Made by a program: the position numbers and the translations under genes. Shown here one piece after another: positions 19,632-28,466 of a stretch of 64,000 nucleotides of DNA. This DNA is from Verrucomicrobiales bacterium (GTDB lineage Bacteria > Verrucomicrobiota > Verrucomicrobiia > Verrucomicrobiales > DEV007). The notes under the pieces are model-generated. The model was not told the DNA's origin. It made no database searches and saw only the letters and a list, made by a program, of their open reading frames with translations. The first letter of the stretch is position 1, and each line of letters starts with the position of its first letter. Location: the NCBI GenBank assembly GCA_028033615.1, contig JAOFDG010000003.1, forward strand, positions 1-64,000, given 5' to 3'.

Positions 19632-21455
19632 GTGAATCTCTTAATTAAAGTGGCTAATTTATCAAATACAAAGAATAACGTTAGATCGAAAACTAGTTTA
19701 AGAGAGTTGCGAGAGCTTTTCTCCTATATATTGCCATATAAGAGAAAATTTCATTTAGCTCTTTGTTGTTTATTTTTCACAGCAACTCTTTCGCTTGCGT
19801 TTCCATATTTAATGGGAAGCCTTATTGGTGGAGCAATGAGGTCAACTGGAGAGTTAGCTAATCCAGAACATGTTGGTAGTTCAATTGATGGCGTGACTAA
19901 AATACTTATTGTCGTTCTTGGACTTCAAGCATTCATAGCCTATTGGCGAATCAAGTGGTTCGCTTTTGCTGGAGAATCTGCGCTTGCAGACATAAGGAAA
20001 GAAGTTTTTGAAAGGCTCGTCATGTTGCCGCTGTCTTATTTTTCAGATAATAGAGTAGGTGAAATCAGCAGCCGCCTATCTGCAGATTTAAGCTTAATAC
20101 GAGACACGCTAATTATAACATTGCCTCAGATTATTCGTCAGACTGTAATGTTAATAGGTGGAATAATATTTATAGCATGGTCTTCTCCAAAATTGACAGG
20201 GGTTATGTTGCTCTGCATACCTATAGTCATAATTTTTCTAGCTGTCTTTGGAAGAGGAATTAAAAGTAAAACAGCAAGAGCTCAAGATGAGCTTGCCAAA
20301 AGTAATGTTGTTGTTGAGGAGTCCTTACATGGCATTTCAAATGTTAAGGCATTCACAAATGAACAGTATGAAAAAAATAGATACTCAAGTTCCTTGAGCG
20401 AATTCATTGAATTGACAATTCATGCTGCCAAGGCTCGTGCTTTTTTTGTTTCTTTTATAATTTTTGCACTTTTTGGAGTTATTACTTTGGTCGTATGGTT
20501 TGGAGCAGGAATGCTTTCTAATGGTCAAATTGATGCAGAAAAGTTTACTCAATTTGTATTATTTAGTATTTTTGTTGGAGCTGCTATGGGCTCTTTTCCA
20601 GAAATAATGAGTCAATTGTATAAAGCAGTTGGAGCCACTGAGAGAATAAGGGAGATATTATCAGAAAAAACAGAGCATTGTCATGATAAAGGAAGCAGCG
20701 ATCATATGCTTAGGGGGAAAATAGAATTTGAAAACCTATGTTTTTCTTACCCATCTAGAAATAATACAATGGTTATTGATAACCTTAACCTTTCTGTTTC
20801 TCCTGGTGAAAGGATTGCAATTGTTGGCGCGAGTGGGGCTGGTAAGTCAACGTTGATTAAGCTGCTTTTACGTTTTTATGAGCCTTCATCTGGAAGTATA
20901 AAGTATGATGGTAAAGGTGCTAGCGAGATTTCAATTAGCTCATTGAGAAACCAAATCTCAATCGTGCCCCAGGAAGTTTTTCTTTTTGGTGGTACTATTG
21001 GTGAGAATATTGGGTATGGCGCTCCAGGATCAGACGAATCAAAAATCAAGGAAGCAGCTGTCACGGCTAATGCTCACGATTTTATAGTAAAGCTACCTGA
21101 AGGCTATGATACCTTTGTCGGAGAGAGGGGGGTGAAGCTTTCAGGTGGACAGCGTCAAAGAATTGCAATTGCAAGAGCTATTCTTTCTGATCCTTCAGTC
21201 TTACTATTGGATGAGGCTACGAGTTCTTTAGATTCAAAAAGTGAAATTCTTGTTCAAGAAGGGCTAGAGAGTTTGATGGCTGAAAGAACTTGTATGATTG
21301 TTGCTCATAGACTCTCAACTGTGAGGAGTGTTGATCGAATTATTGTACTAAAGAACGGTAGGATCGTTGAGTCAGGAACCCATGAAGAGCTTTATCAAAA
21401 AGATAGTGGAGTCTATAAAACTTTGTATGAGTTGCAGTTTGGTGGGCTAAGTTAG
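19632..21455 (+). CDS. ABC transporter, fused permease/ATPase (MsbA-like)
   Basis: Walker A GASGAGKST, signature LSGGQRQRIAIARAIL, Walker B VLLLDEATSSLD; GTG start. Confidence 0.92.
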   Translation: MNLLIKVANLSNTKNNVRSKTSLRELRELFSYILPYKRKFHLALCCLFFTATLSLAFPYLMGSLIGGAMRSTGELANPEHVGSSIDGVTKILIVVLGLQAFIAYWRIKWFAFAGESALADIRKEVFERLVMLPLSYFSDNRVGEISSRLSADLSLIRDTLIITLPQIIRQTVMLIGGIIFIAWSSPKLTGVMLLCIPIVIIFLAVFGRGIKSKTARAQDELAKSNVVVEESLHGISNVKAFTNEQYEKNRYSSSLSEFIELTIHAAKARAFFVSFIIFALFGVITLVVWFGAGMLSNGQIDAEKFTQFVLFSIFVGAAMGSFPEIMSQLYKAVGATERIREILSEKTEHCHDKGSSDHMLRGKIEFENLCFSYPSRNNTMVIDNLNLSVSPGERIAIVGASGAGKSTLIKLLLRFYEPSSGSIKYDGKGASEISISSLRNQISIVPQEVFLFGGTIGENIGYGAPGSDESKIKEAAVTANAHDFIVKLPEGYDTFVGERGVKLSGGQRQRIAIARAILSDPSVLLLDEATSSLDSKSEILVQEGLESLMAERTCMIVAHRLSTVRSVDRIIVLKNGRIVESGTHEELYQKDSGVYKTLYELQFGGLS

Positions 21456-21478
21456 CAACCTACTTAGGTTTAAGAAAG

Positions 21479-21551
21479 TACGCGGACTGGGACTCGAACC
21501 CAGGACCAATTGGTTAAAAGCCAACTGCTCTACCAACTGAGCTATCCGCGC
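21479..21551 (-). tRNA. tRNA-Lys(TTT)
   Basis: Minus strand gcgcgga-ta-gctcagttggtagagc..gttggctTTTaaccaat..ctgggttcgagtcccag-tccgcgt. Confidence 0.94.
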
Positions 21552-21745
21552 TTTATTTTGAGCATGTGACATTACTAGTTTACGAGTATGTCGCAAGTTG
21601 GATTTTTAATTAAATAACACTAAATTTTTTTAAACTATCAACTTTAAATTGGATTTTTCACATTAAAAATACATTATTAATAGGATTAAATGTTCTAACT
21701 TTTAAATTTTAGAACCGTAGGTTTATTTTGTGTCGATTATTAATG

Positions 21746-21819
21746 CGCTCCCTGCAGGACTTGAACCTGCGACCTACGGATTAGAAATCCGTTGCTCTAT
21801 CCAGCTGAGCTAAGGGAGC
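21746..21819 (-). tRNA. tRNA-Arg(TCT), target and left junction of the integrative element
   Basis: Minus strand gctccct-ta-gctcagctggatagagc-a-acgga-ttTCTaa-tccgt-aggtc-gcaggttcaagtcctgc-agggagc-g. Confidence 0.95.
21779..21819. repeat. Left attachment repeat (attL), 41 bp, within the 5' half of tRNA-Arg
   Basis: gattagaaatccgttgctctatccagctgagctaagggagc, identical to 29575-29615. Confidence 0.95.
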
Positions 21820-21864
21820 CTGTTGTAAATCAGTGAGTTATGGCTTAATTTATTTAGCCTCTTG

Positions 21865-21887
21865 ATTTTTCTACGGCCTTTTTCTAC
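21865..21887 (+). repeat. Left arm-type repeat (putative Int/Xis binding sites)
   Basis: atttttctacggcctttttctac: two TTTTTCTAC 9-mers separated by GGCC; exact copy at 29427-29449. Confidence 0.75.
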
Positions 21888-21914
21888 AGTTGTGAAGATA
21901 TCGTTCAGCACAAC

Positions 21915-23054
21915 ATGCAAAAGAAAGCGGCTAAAAAAAAGGTTAAATGGATTAAAACTAAGCATAGTAACTTGTATCGCAATAGCGATTCAGAAACGTA
22001 CTATGCAAGGATTCAAATCAACGGCAAGGAAAAATGGAAGTCTCTTAGAACTAAGGTTCAAGAGCAAGCCAAGCATCACTTAAGGGAATTGCAGAGCCAG
22101 TTGGCTGAGGCTGCAACCATTGTTACGGGGAAAGAGGCTAGTGTGCGAATGGGCCTCTTTATCGAAGAAGAGATTCAAGAAATAGAAAAAGATTCAAGTA
22201 TTAAGCCAAGCTCTAAGAAATATAAAAAAGAGAATTTCAAAGCCATTCTTAAAAACTGGAAGGGCTTAGAGGATACGCCATTGAAATCTGTTAACGAGAA
22301 GCAATGCAAAGACTTCTTTAATCGAATGTGGAAGAGGTATTCTGCAACCAGATATAACAATATGGTTTGGGCATTAAAAAATATTTTTAAGAAAGCTAAG
22401 AAGGTTGGAATTGTTTTCAATAATCCAGTTGAGGACGTAAAACTAAAATCGCTTAAATCCGAAACTCAGAAAAAGATACTGCCTACAAATGACCAGTTTG
22501 AAGCCTTGGTAAAAGAGGTTGATTCAGTGGTGGGCAGGGGAGGTAAGGCAAGAGGCCAATTAATAAGGTTTTTGGCGTTTACTGGGTTAAGGGCAAACAG
22601 CGAAGCAAGATGGGTCACATGGGGTGATATCGATTTCGAGCGAGATTGGCTCATAGTGCGCGGACACCCAGAAACAGGGACAAAGAACCAAAGGGAGACG
22701 CACAGGCGCTCTAGAGGCCAGTATTCGCATAAATTGCCCCTTCACGGCCGTCTTAAAGAACTTCTAGAGGAAATGAGGAAGGGAAGAGAGGAAGAGGGGC
22801 CTAATGAGCGTGTCTTGCAAGTACTGGAATGTCAGAAAAGCATTGATAGGGCTTGTGAAAAATTAGGTATACCCAGAATGACGCCTCATGATTTCAGACA
22901 TTTCTATACAACAAAAGGCGTAGAAAATGGCGTACCTATGTCAGTCTTAGGCAGTTGGCGCGGAGATGTTAATGGTGGAGCTACAGCACTTACTCATTAT
23001 TATCATATCCGTGATGAGGAACATCAGAAGATAGCTTCAAAACTAAAATTCTAG
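21915..23054 (+). CDS. int: Tyrosine recombinase/integrase
   Basis: FLAFTGLRANSEARWVTWGDIDFERD (catalytic Arg region), MTPHDFRHFYTTKGVENG (HxxR), LTHYYHI (Tyr). Confidence 0.92.
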   Translation: MQKKAAKKKVKWIKTKHSNLYRNSDSETYYARIQINGKEKWKSLRTKVQEQAKHHLRELQSQLAEAATIVTGKEASVRMGLFIEEEIQEIEKDSSIKPSSKKYKKENFKAILKNWKGLEDTPLKSVNEKQCKDFFNRMWKRYSATRYNNMVWALKNIFKKAKKVGIVFNNPVEDVKLKSLKSETQKKILPTNDQFEALVKEVDSVVGRGGKARGQLIRFLAFTGLRANSEARWVTWGDIDFERDWLIVRGHPETGTKNQRETHRRSRGQYSHKLPLHGRLKELLEEMRKGREEEGPNERVLQVLECQKSIDRACEKLGIPRMTPHDFRHFYTTKGVENGVPMSVLGSWRGDVNGGATALTHYYHIRDEEHQKIASKLKF

Positions 23055-23055
23055 G

Positions 23056-23592
23056 ATGTCTGAGAGTTTTATCACCAAATACGAAAGCCCGTTCAGATGG
23101 GAGGAAAAATGGCACAAAGCTATTTATGGCCGTATTAGCGATAATCCTCTTTCTAACCTATTTATTGACCTGTTCATCATTGGTCAAACTTTAGAATTTG
23201 TAGAAGACCCAAGGAAAGTAAAAGCCAAGGGGTTGCCAGAGCAAATTTTGGAGCGCCATGCAGTTTTAGAGCTAAAAGAATTTAAGAAAAAATTAGAGCT
23301 TAAACTTGGTAAACATGTTAATGCCTGTTTTCAGGCTGGTGATTCAAAAAAAATCCGCTCTTTAGAAAAGGTTGCTAAAACTGTTACTGAAAAATTTGAT
23401 ACAATTTGTGACGGAGATTTTTCAAATGATGTTATGGCTTTAAGTTTTGTTGAGGACATGGCGATGTCAGAGAAGCGATTTACTAGGTATTGCCTTAGGG
23501 AGCATTTCGAAAGTAAAGGAAGAGTTTTATCTGATGACCAGTTTTATGGAATTATAAAAAGGTTAGATATGGGTCCTTATTTTGTGAGCTAA
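23056..23592 (+). CDS. Hypothetical protein, 178 aa, directly after int
   Basis: ATG 2 nt after the int stop region; MSESFITKYESPFRWEEKWHKAIYGR.... No family recognised. Confidence 0.65.
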   Translation: MSESFITKYESPFRWEEKWHKAIYGRISDNPLSNLFIDLFIIGQTLEFVEDPRKVKAKGLPEQILERHAVLELKEFKKKLELKLGKHVNACFQAGDSKKIRSLEKVAKTVTEKFDTICDGDFSNDVMALSFVEDMAMSEKRFTRYCLREHFESKGRVLSDDQFYGIIKRLDMGPYFVS

Positions 23593-23723
23593 ATGCCTAT
23601 AAATACCTCAAAGTTCCTTTGTTGCTCTTAAGTGCTTTAAACGTCTTACTTTAGTATTTTTGGTGCAACCTTAATCCAAAGCGTTTTTCTGTATTAAGTT
23701 ATTTGTTGTTATTTATTCAATGA

Positions 23724-23924
23724 ATGACAAATACAACACTAAATAAATCAGAGCGCGCAGCTTATACACCTGATGAATTCGCTAAGCTATTTGGACGCGA
23801 AAGAACATGGACATATCGCCAAATTTATAAGGGCAAGATTAAACCTATTAAAGGTTTTGGAAGTCTGTTAATTCCAGCTAAAGAGGTTGAAAATATAATA
23901 GAAAAGGGGACTTCAGTTCGCTAA
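23724..23924 (+). CDS. Excisionase/AlpA-like helix-turn-helix protein, 66 aa
   Basis: AYTPDEFAKLFGRERTWTYRQIYKGKIKPIKGFGSLLIPAKEVENIIEKG is HTH/excisionase-like. Confidence 0.75.
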   Translation: MTNTTLNKSERAAYTPDEFAKLFGRERTWTYRQIYKGKIKPIKGFGSLLIPAKEVENIIEKGTSVR

Positions 23925-23928
23925 ATCG

Positions 23929-24240
23929 TTGGACTGCGAACTCTACTTTGACGAAGACAACCGGCCTATTCCTATAGAATGGCACGAGTCTATGCGTGAA
24001 GAGGAATTGGAAGCTAACACTCCAGAGCCTATTGAAGCCGTTCGTCTTTTAGAATTAGCAATAGCAGAGCAAGACAATCCAGAACAGTTAGGGAAAGACT
24101 TCATAGCTTTGGCTCACTTTGTTACCGCTGAAGGCACGCAGCCACTAAGCCAAGCAGAAATAGCTAAACGAATGAACGAAGACCGAATGGCAACATGTCG
24201 AAGGTTTAAGAGGTGGAGAAAACGAGGACTAAATATTTAA
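23929..24240 (+). CDS. Small protein with C-terminal HTH-like segment
   Basis: ...PLSQAEIAKRMNEDRMATCRRFKRWRKRGLNI*. Start (TTG or further upstream) uncertain. Confidence 0.55.
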   Translation: MDCELYFDEDNRPIPIEWHESMREEELEANTPEPIEAVRLLELAIAEQDNPEQLGKDFIALAHFVTAEGTQPLSQAEIAKRMNEDRMATCRRFKRWRKRGLNI

Positions 24241-24243
24241 AAG

Positions 24244-24278
24244 AAAAAACCCGGCGCTCTTGGAAAGCTAACCGGGTT
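24244..24278 (-). terminator. Putative minus-strand intrinsic terminator
   Basis: aacccgg (24248-24254) pairs with ccgggtt (24272-24278); on the minus strand the hairpin is followed by a U-rich tract, while the plus strand has none. Confidence 0.5.
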
Positions 24279-24280
24279 GA

Positions 24281-25018
24281 ATGAAGGGAATGGATAATTT
24301 AAAAAAGGATGAATGGAAGACAAGTAAGAACTTCTTAATGTTTCCACTAAGGTTAATAGAGCCAGAGCTTAACCCTCAGAGAATTCTATTATCAGCGGCA
24401 AGGCATTGGGGAGCTAATATGAATTTTCATTTAAGGAGCAAGCTGAAAGATGAATATATTGAAGAAAATTACATTGATAAATATCAAAGACAAAAATGGA
24501 CTGAAGATTCTGAATTTACAGCTGCTGGTCTCCAGGGTTTTGATTTTAAATCGACAAGCGAAAACCCATCCTACGGCTTAAAGGATGGGCATTTTAAGAA
24601 TACTGACACAATTATTAGATTAAGGCAGGACTACTTTGATTCGTGGTATAAAAATCATTGGTCAGACAAGCTGTTTACTACCCTATGCGCTATAATATCT
24701 AAGGTCGGAGCCAAACCTTTTTGTCCTGTCTCATGGCAAGAAGTTGCAGCTAGACAAGTTGGCTCAACAGACCATTTAGACTCTATAAGTCATCAGACAT
24801 TAACAAGGCAGGAAGTAAGAACGGTCGTAAATCAAATTCTGGAAAAAGGACTTCTAAGCAGAGTGGTATTCAAAAAACGTATTTCTTACTATTCTGTAAG
24901 ACTTAGGAAGGATGAATTAAAGGAGGCTATTTTGAAATACAAAACAGAGGGGGCTAAACGGAAAGGCCTAAACTTTGATATGAGTGCCAACCACTTTAAT
25001 AGCAATCAACCACTTTAA
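24281..25018 (+). CDS. Candidate replication-initiation/winged-helix protein
   Basis: Location directly upstream of and overlapping the iteron-like array; WQEVAARQVGSTDHLDSISHQTLTRQEVRTVVNQILEKGLLSRV reads as a wHTH. Family not established. Confidence 0.5.
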   Translation: MKGMDNLKKDEWKTSKNFLMFPLRLIEPELNPQRILLSAARHWGANMNFHLRSKLKDEYIEENYIDKYQRQKWTEDSEFTAAGLQGFDFKSTSENPSYGLKDGHFKNTDTIIRLRQDYFDSWYKNHWSDKLFTTLCAIISKVGAKPFCPVSWQEVAARQVGSTDHLDSISHQTLTRQEVRTVVNQILEKGLLSRVVFKKRISYYSVRLRKDELKEAILKYKTEGAKRKGLNFDMSANHFNSNQPL

Positions 25019-25078
25019 TAGAATTCAACCACATACCAACCACATACCAACCACATACCAACCACATACCAACCACTA
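24988..25078 (+). repeat. Iteron-like direct repeats (seven CAACCAC motifs; four exact 11-bp CAACCACATAC units)
   Basis: CAACCACTTTAATAG at 24988 and 25007; CAACCACATAC at 25026, 25037, 25048, 25059; CAACCACTA at 25070. AT-rich DNA follows. Confidence 0.85.
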
Positions 25079-25168
25079 TAATAGAAACACTATAGAAACA
25101 CATATAAACATATAAAATCACTCTACGTCTGACGACCGAGAGAGACTGACAAAAAGAAAAAGCAATTT

Positions 25169-25324
25169 ATGAAATACAAAGAAACGCACATGATAAGCGC
25201 CGAGATAGTAGAGGCTATTGAGAAGCTAGCAGAACAAGAGGGCAAAGAGGTTATAGACTTAGCTACAGAGCTAGTGGAAGATGGTTTTAAGTTAATAAGG
25301 CCTGAGAGGTATATTATTTTCTAG
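25169..25324 (+). CDS. Small hypothetical protein, 51 aa
   Basis: MKYKETHMISAEIVEAIEKLAEQEGKEVIDLATELVEDGFKLIRPERYIIF*; below the length cutoff of the ORF track. Confidence 0.5.
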   Translation: MKYKETHMISAEIVEAIEKLAEQEGKEVIDLATELVEDGFKLIRPERYIIF

Positions 25325-25873
25325 GTCGTAAATTCTTATCCACTCAATTTCTTTTTTAATCAACGTTCTTGGTGTTAATGTTCTTTGAATTACGATTGTT
25401 TCGTCAGTTATTGAAAGTATTTTGCCCGTATGCCTAATTATATTTCCACTAAATTCTTGATTGAAAAGTTTCCACTCAATCTCATCACCTACTTTCAACC
25501 CACTTAGCACATTTTCCCTATATCCAGGTCTTAATAAATTCTTTATTACTTTCTCCCTCTCTTTTTGACGCTCCTTATAACGTTCAGTTACTTCAGCTTC
25601 CCACTCTAACGATGCTTTGTGATCCTTAATTTTTTTACACTCATTTGCACCCCCAATAATTAATATTAAAACTAGAATGCTAATGAGCCACTTTTTGTAA
25701 TTTTTTCTCTTATTAAAATTGGATTTAATACTGTCTGATTTTTCTTTTTCAAATTCATCTTTACTCCTAAAAAGGTTAGTTGAACCGCACTCAATACAGC
25801 AATGAGTTAGCATACCTCCCACATCGAGAGACTTAAACTCAACGTCTTTATCACAATCAGAACAGTACAGCAT
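25292..25873 (-). CDS. Zinc-ribbon plus single-TM hypothetical protein
   Basis: MLYCSDCDKDVEF...THCCIECGSTNLF then WLISILVLILIIGGANECKK (TM), then a soluble C-terminus. Confidence 0.65.
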   Translation of the reverse strand: MLYCSDCDKDVEFKSLDVGGMLTHCCIECGSTNLFRSKDEFEKEKSDSIKSNFNKRKNYKKWLISILVLILIIGGANECKKIKDHKASLEWEAEVTERYKERQKEREKVIKNLLRPGYRENVLSGLKVGDEIEWKLFNQEFSGNIIRHTGKILSITDETIVIQRTLTPRTLIKKEIEWIRIYDLENNIPLRPY

Positions 25874-25888
25874 ATTTAAGGACTGGAG

Positions 25889-26413
25889 TTATTCTCTATG
25901 ATATATTCTCTTAAGCTGTTTCCAAACACAATAGTTGTCAGAAATTTCAGGTTTAACGAAATAGTCTAACTTTAATTTCTCACAAAACGATTCAAGATTA
26001 ATGTCTCTGTACCCGTTCTTTCTTAAAATTAGAGCAAAACACATTACCAAGTCTACGTGCCCGAAAGCTTTGAATTTTGGTTTTATTTCACCAAAATCTA
26101 ACTCCACTTCATATGAAAAGTAATATGGAATTGTATGATTATCTAATATTTCAATTTTACGAAGTTGAGAAAGATAAATGCGCTCAAATTTTCTGAAGAT
26201 AAAAAACCGCATCTGTTCAGTTGGTATATCCAAGTAATCACCCACTAATTCAACAGGAGTATGATGTGTTCTGTAAGTAGCAAAGCAACCAGATTGAACC
26301 TTTAACATTAGTTCTTCATGAATTACACCATGAGTGTTTGTCGGAGTTTGCACGCTTGCTTTTGGTTCCTGAACTAACTTCCACAAAAACTTTCTTTTTA
26401 CCTCTTCACTCAT
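25889..26413 (-). CDS. Hypothetical protein, 174 aa
   Basis: Intact ORF in the minus-strand cargo cassette; no family recognised. Confidence 0.6.
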   Translation of the reverse strand: MSEEVKRKFLWKLVQEPKASVQTPTNTHGVIHEELMLKVQSGCFATYRTHHTPVELVGDYLDIPTEQMRFFIFRKFERIYLSQLRKIEILDNHTIPYYFSYEVELDFGEIKPKFKAFGHVDLVMCFALILRKNGYRDINLESFCEKLKLDYFVKPEISDNYCVWKQLKRIYHRE

Positions 26414-26444
26414 AACCTAACAGGCGCGCGGGGTTCATGGGTTA

Positions 26445-27092
26445 TTATTCGTAAGTTTCTTGTAGTGAATTAACGGACTTACCTTTGTAGTTCCAAAACT
26501 TTTCAGAACCTTCTACAAGCTTGCCGTTCTTGTAGTTTTGTTCACTTCTTTTTCTTTCTCCATTCGGAAACCACCTAGTGGTCAATCCCTCCCTTACGCC
26601 ATCCTTATAGTTTATTGTCGCCTCCGACCCTTCTTCATGATAAAAAAACCACTCCCCATTCCTCTTACCTTCATTGTAGCTACATTTAGCCGCCAAATCC
26701 CCTGTATTATGCCAAGCAGTAAACGATTCACGAATTTTTGAACCATCCTCAGCCCCTAAATACCAAGAGTCTATTTGCTCTTGAGGAACAATTTTACCGT
26801 TAAATTTTATTCCGCAACCAGAACAATGTTTATGATTTTTTTTGGATGGTTGAAAACAATACCCGCAATAATATTTTACGAAAAACTTTGTATTAAAAAG
26901 TTCATTACTCATTGTTGTTAAAAAATAACCTCGATCTATACCCGAAGACCACGAGTGAGGTGCACGCTCAAGCAAAGGTACTGATGACCACATAAGTTCA
27001 CATGTTGAACATATGTATTTATTTGGTTCCACAAGCATTAGCAAATACTTGTAACTACATTTTCTGCAACGTGGATGACTTAAACTGGCCAT
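26445..27092 (-). CDS. Zinc-ribbon protein with MORN-like repeats
   Basis: CRKCSYKYL..YICSTC and YYCGYCFQPSKKNHKHCSGCG, then SYNEGKRNGEWFFYHEEGSEATINYKDGVREGLTTRWFPNGERKRSEQNYKNGKLVEG. Confidence 0.7.
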   Translation of the reverse strand: MASLSHPRCRKCSYKYLLMLVEPNKYICSTCELMWSSVPLLERAPHSWSSGIDRGYFLTTMSNELFNTKFFVKYYCGYCFQPSKKNHKHCSGCGIKFNGKIVPQEQIDSWYLGAEDGSKIRESFTAWHNTGDLAAKCSYNEGKRNGEWFFYHEEGSEATINYKDGVREGLTTRWFPNGERKRSEQNYKNGKLVEGSEKFWNYKGKSVNSLQETYE

Positions 27093-27237
27093 TATTTAGA
27101 CTAAGTAACTATAGAGTATTTTAATTGTCTAACAAACGTAGTAAATTTCAAGCCAAGTGTTACAAGGCTAAATCTAGTATAATAGATTCTAACCAACCTT
27201 TTGCCTATTCGGGTGTTACAGCACCCCTATAGGTAGA

Positions 27238-27783
27238 ATGAACATTATCGAAACTTACAGCCATGTCGCAAGCATCGCCGACATTGTGGCTAAGAATAAA
27301 ACGGAGCTGCTAAAGGGTATTAAAGCACCACTAAATAAAGCAGTACAAGAACACCAGGCTATTACCGATGAGGTAGAAGCACATAGCTATGGACGCGCTA
27401 GAGAGATGTGGAGAAGCGCCATCGATACAGGAAACATCGACTTCATAAAAGAGCATAAGAACAAAGATAGTTTTCAGGCTCATATGATTACGCTCAAGAA
27501 TGCTTACAGGCGAAAAGCAGAACAGTATTTTGATGATAACTTGAAACAGCATTTGGTAATTCTTCAGGAGCGCCTCAATGAAACTTTAGATAAAGAAATA
27601 ACTAAGCAGGAAGACGCAGACAAGAAAGCTTGTGAAGCTCTTTCCATTCCATTTGAGCCATCAGCACCAGCTAGAGCGCTAGCTAGGAAGAAACAGATTA
27701 TAAACAACAGCAGTTTCTCAAAGACCGGCTCACCAATTCAACAGATTAAAACAATTACCGACCATGAAGACTTCCTTAAATAA
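27238..27783 (+). CDS. Hypothetical protein, 181 aa, helical
   Basis: First gene of an overlapping plus-strand operon; no family recognised. Confidence 0.65.
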   Translation: MNIIETYSHVASIADIVAKNKTELLKGIKAPLNKAVQEHQAITDEVEAHSYGRAREMWRSAIDTGNIDFIKEHKNKDSFQAHMITLKNAYRRKAEQYFDDNLKQHLVILQERLNETLDKEITKQEDADKKACEALSIPFEPSAPARALARKKQIINNSSFSKTGSPIQQIKTITDHEDFLK

Positions 27784-28147
27784 AAAGAAGGGCGCTTTCA
27801 GTCGTTGGCTCAATAGCCTCACTAAAGATAAAGCACCTGAGAATACATTTACAAAACCTGAAGTAATCGAACCTGTAGACAATACAGACATAGAAAAGCT
27901 TAAGGCAGAACTAAAAGCTAAAGACGAAGTTATTAAAGATTTACAAGGCCGTTTAGATGCTGGTGGAGACGTAGCCATTACTCTCGCAGCATTAGGCTTT
28001 GAACCTTCAAGCCTTCCAGAACAGGAATGTATGGATGAAAGAATGAACCGTGAAGAACTTTGGGATTCGTACAGCAAGTTACCAGTCGAAGAGAGAAACG
28101 CTTTTTATTCTAAGTACAGAAATGAAATGGCCACATGGAATACATAA
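27764..28147 (+). CDS. Hypothetical protein, 127 aa, coiled-coil centre
   Basis: Overlaps the previous ORF by 20 nt; DIEKLKAELKAKDEVIKDLQGRLDAGG... REELWDSYSKLPVEERNAFYSKYR. Confidence 0.65.
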   Translation: MKTSLNKKKGAFSRWLNSLTKDKAPENTFTKPEVIEPVDNTDIEKLKAELKAKDEVIKDLQGRLDAGGDVAITLAALGFEPSSLPEQECMDERMNREELWDSYSKLPVEERNAFYSKYRNEMATWNT

Positions 28148-28311
28148 CCCCGGAACTTCAGAAGTCGGTGGCTTTAGCTCGATTGCGTTGTTCGATAATA
28201 ACAAACGAGATTCAAGAACTACAGGGGCGAATCAAGGACAACCAAGCTTACTTGGAGACGGTGAAAGAACGTTTAGAAGCAGCAATAGCCGCACACAATG
28301 AATTTTCTTAA
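28135..28311 (+). CDS. Small hypothetical protein, 58 aa
   Basis: MEYITPELQKSVALARLRCSIITNEIQELQGRIKDNQAYLETVKERLEAAIAAHNEFS*; ATG overlaps the previous stop by 13 nt. Confidence 0.6.
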   Translation: MEYITPELQKSVALARLRCSIITNEIQELQGRIKDNQAYLETVKERLEAAIAAHNEFS

Positions 28312-28462
28312 TCTGGTAGCGGTCGACATTATGGCAATTCGTCTTGTCACTAGTGGACAGTTTAACGGCCGTTACCTTTTAAGAAATCTATTAGCTGAAC
28401 AGCTACAAGTGGTTTCGGCAGCCTTCATTATTTTTTACGCATTTGATTACAGAAACTTTTAA
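28298..28462 (+). CDS. Small hypothetical protein, 54 aa
   Basis: MNFLNLVAVDIMAIRLVTSGQFNGRYLLRNLLAEQLQVVSAAFIIFYAFDYRNF*; overlaps the previous ORF by 14 nt. Confidence 0.45.
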   Translation: MNFLNLVAVDIMAIRLVTSGQFNGRYLLRNLLAEQLQVVSAAFIIFYAFDYRNF

Positions 28463-28466
28463 GAAA

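Noticed and set aside
21479-21551. tRNA-Lys considered as part of the mobile element
   Set aside because: It lies outside the 41-bp att repeats on the chromosomal side.
25026-25078. Short direct repeats considered as a CRISPR array
   Set aside because: 11-bp units in direct tandem with no spacers; iteron-like instead.
28050-28301. ORF track entry 28050..28301 (+)
   Set aside because: Out of frame with and overlapping the better-supported 27764-28147 and 28135-28311 ORFs; low-complexity translation.
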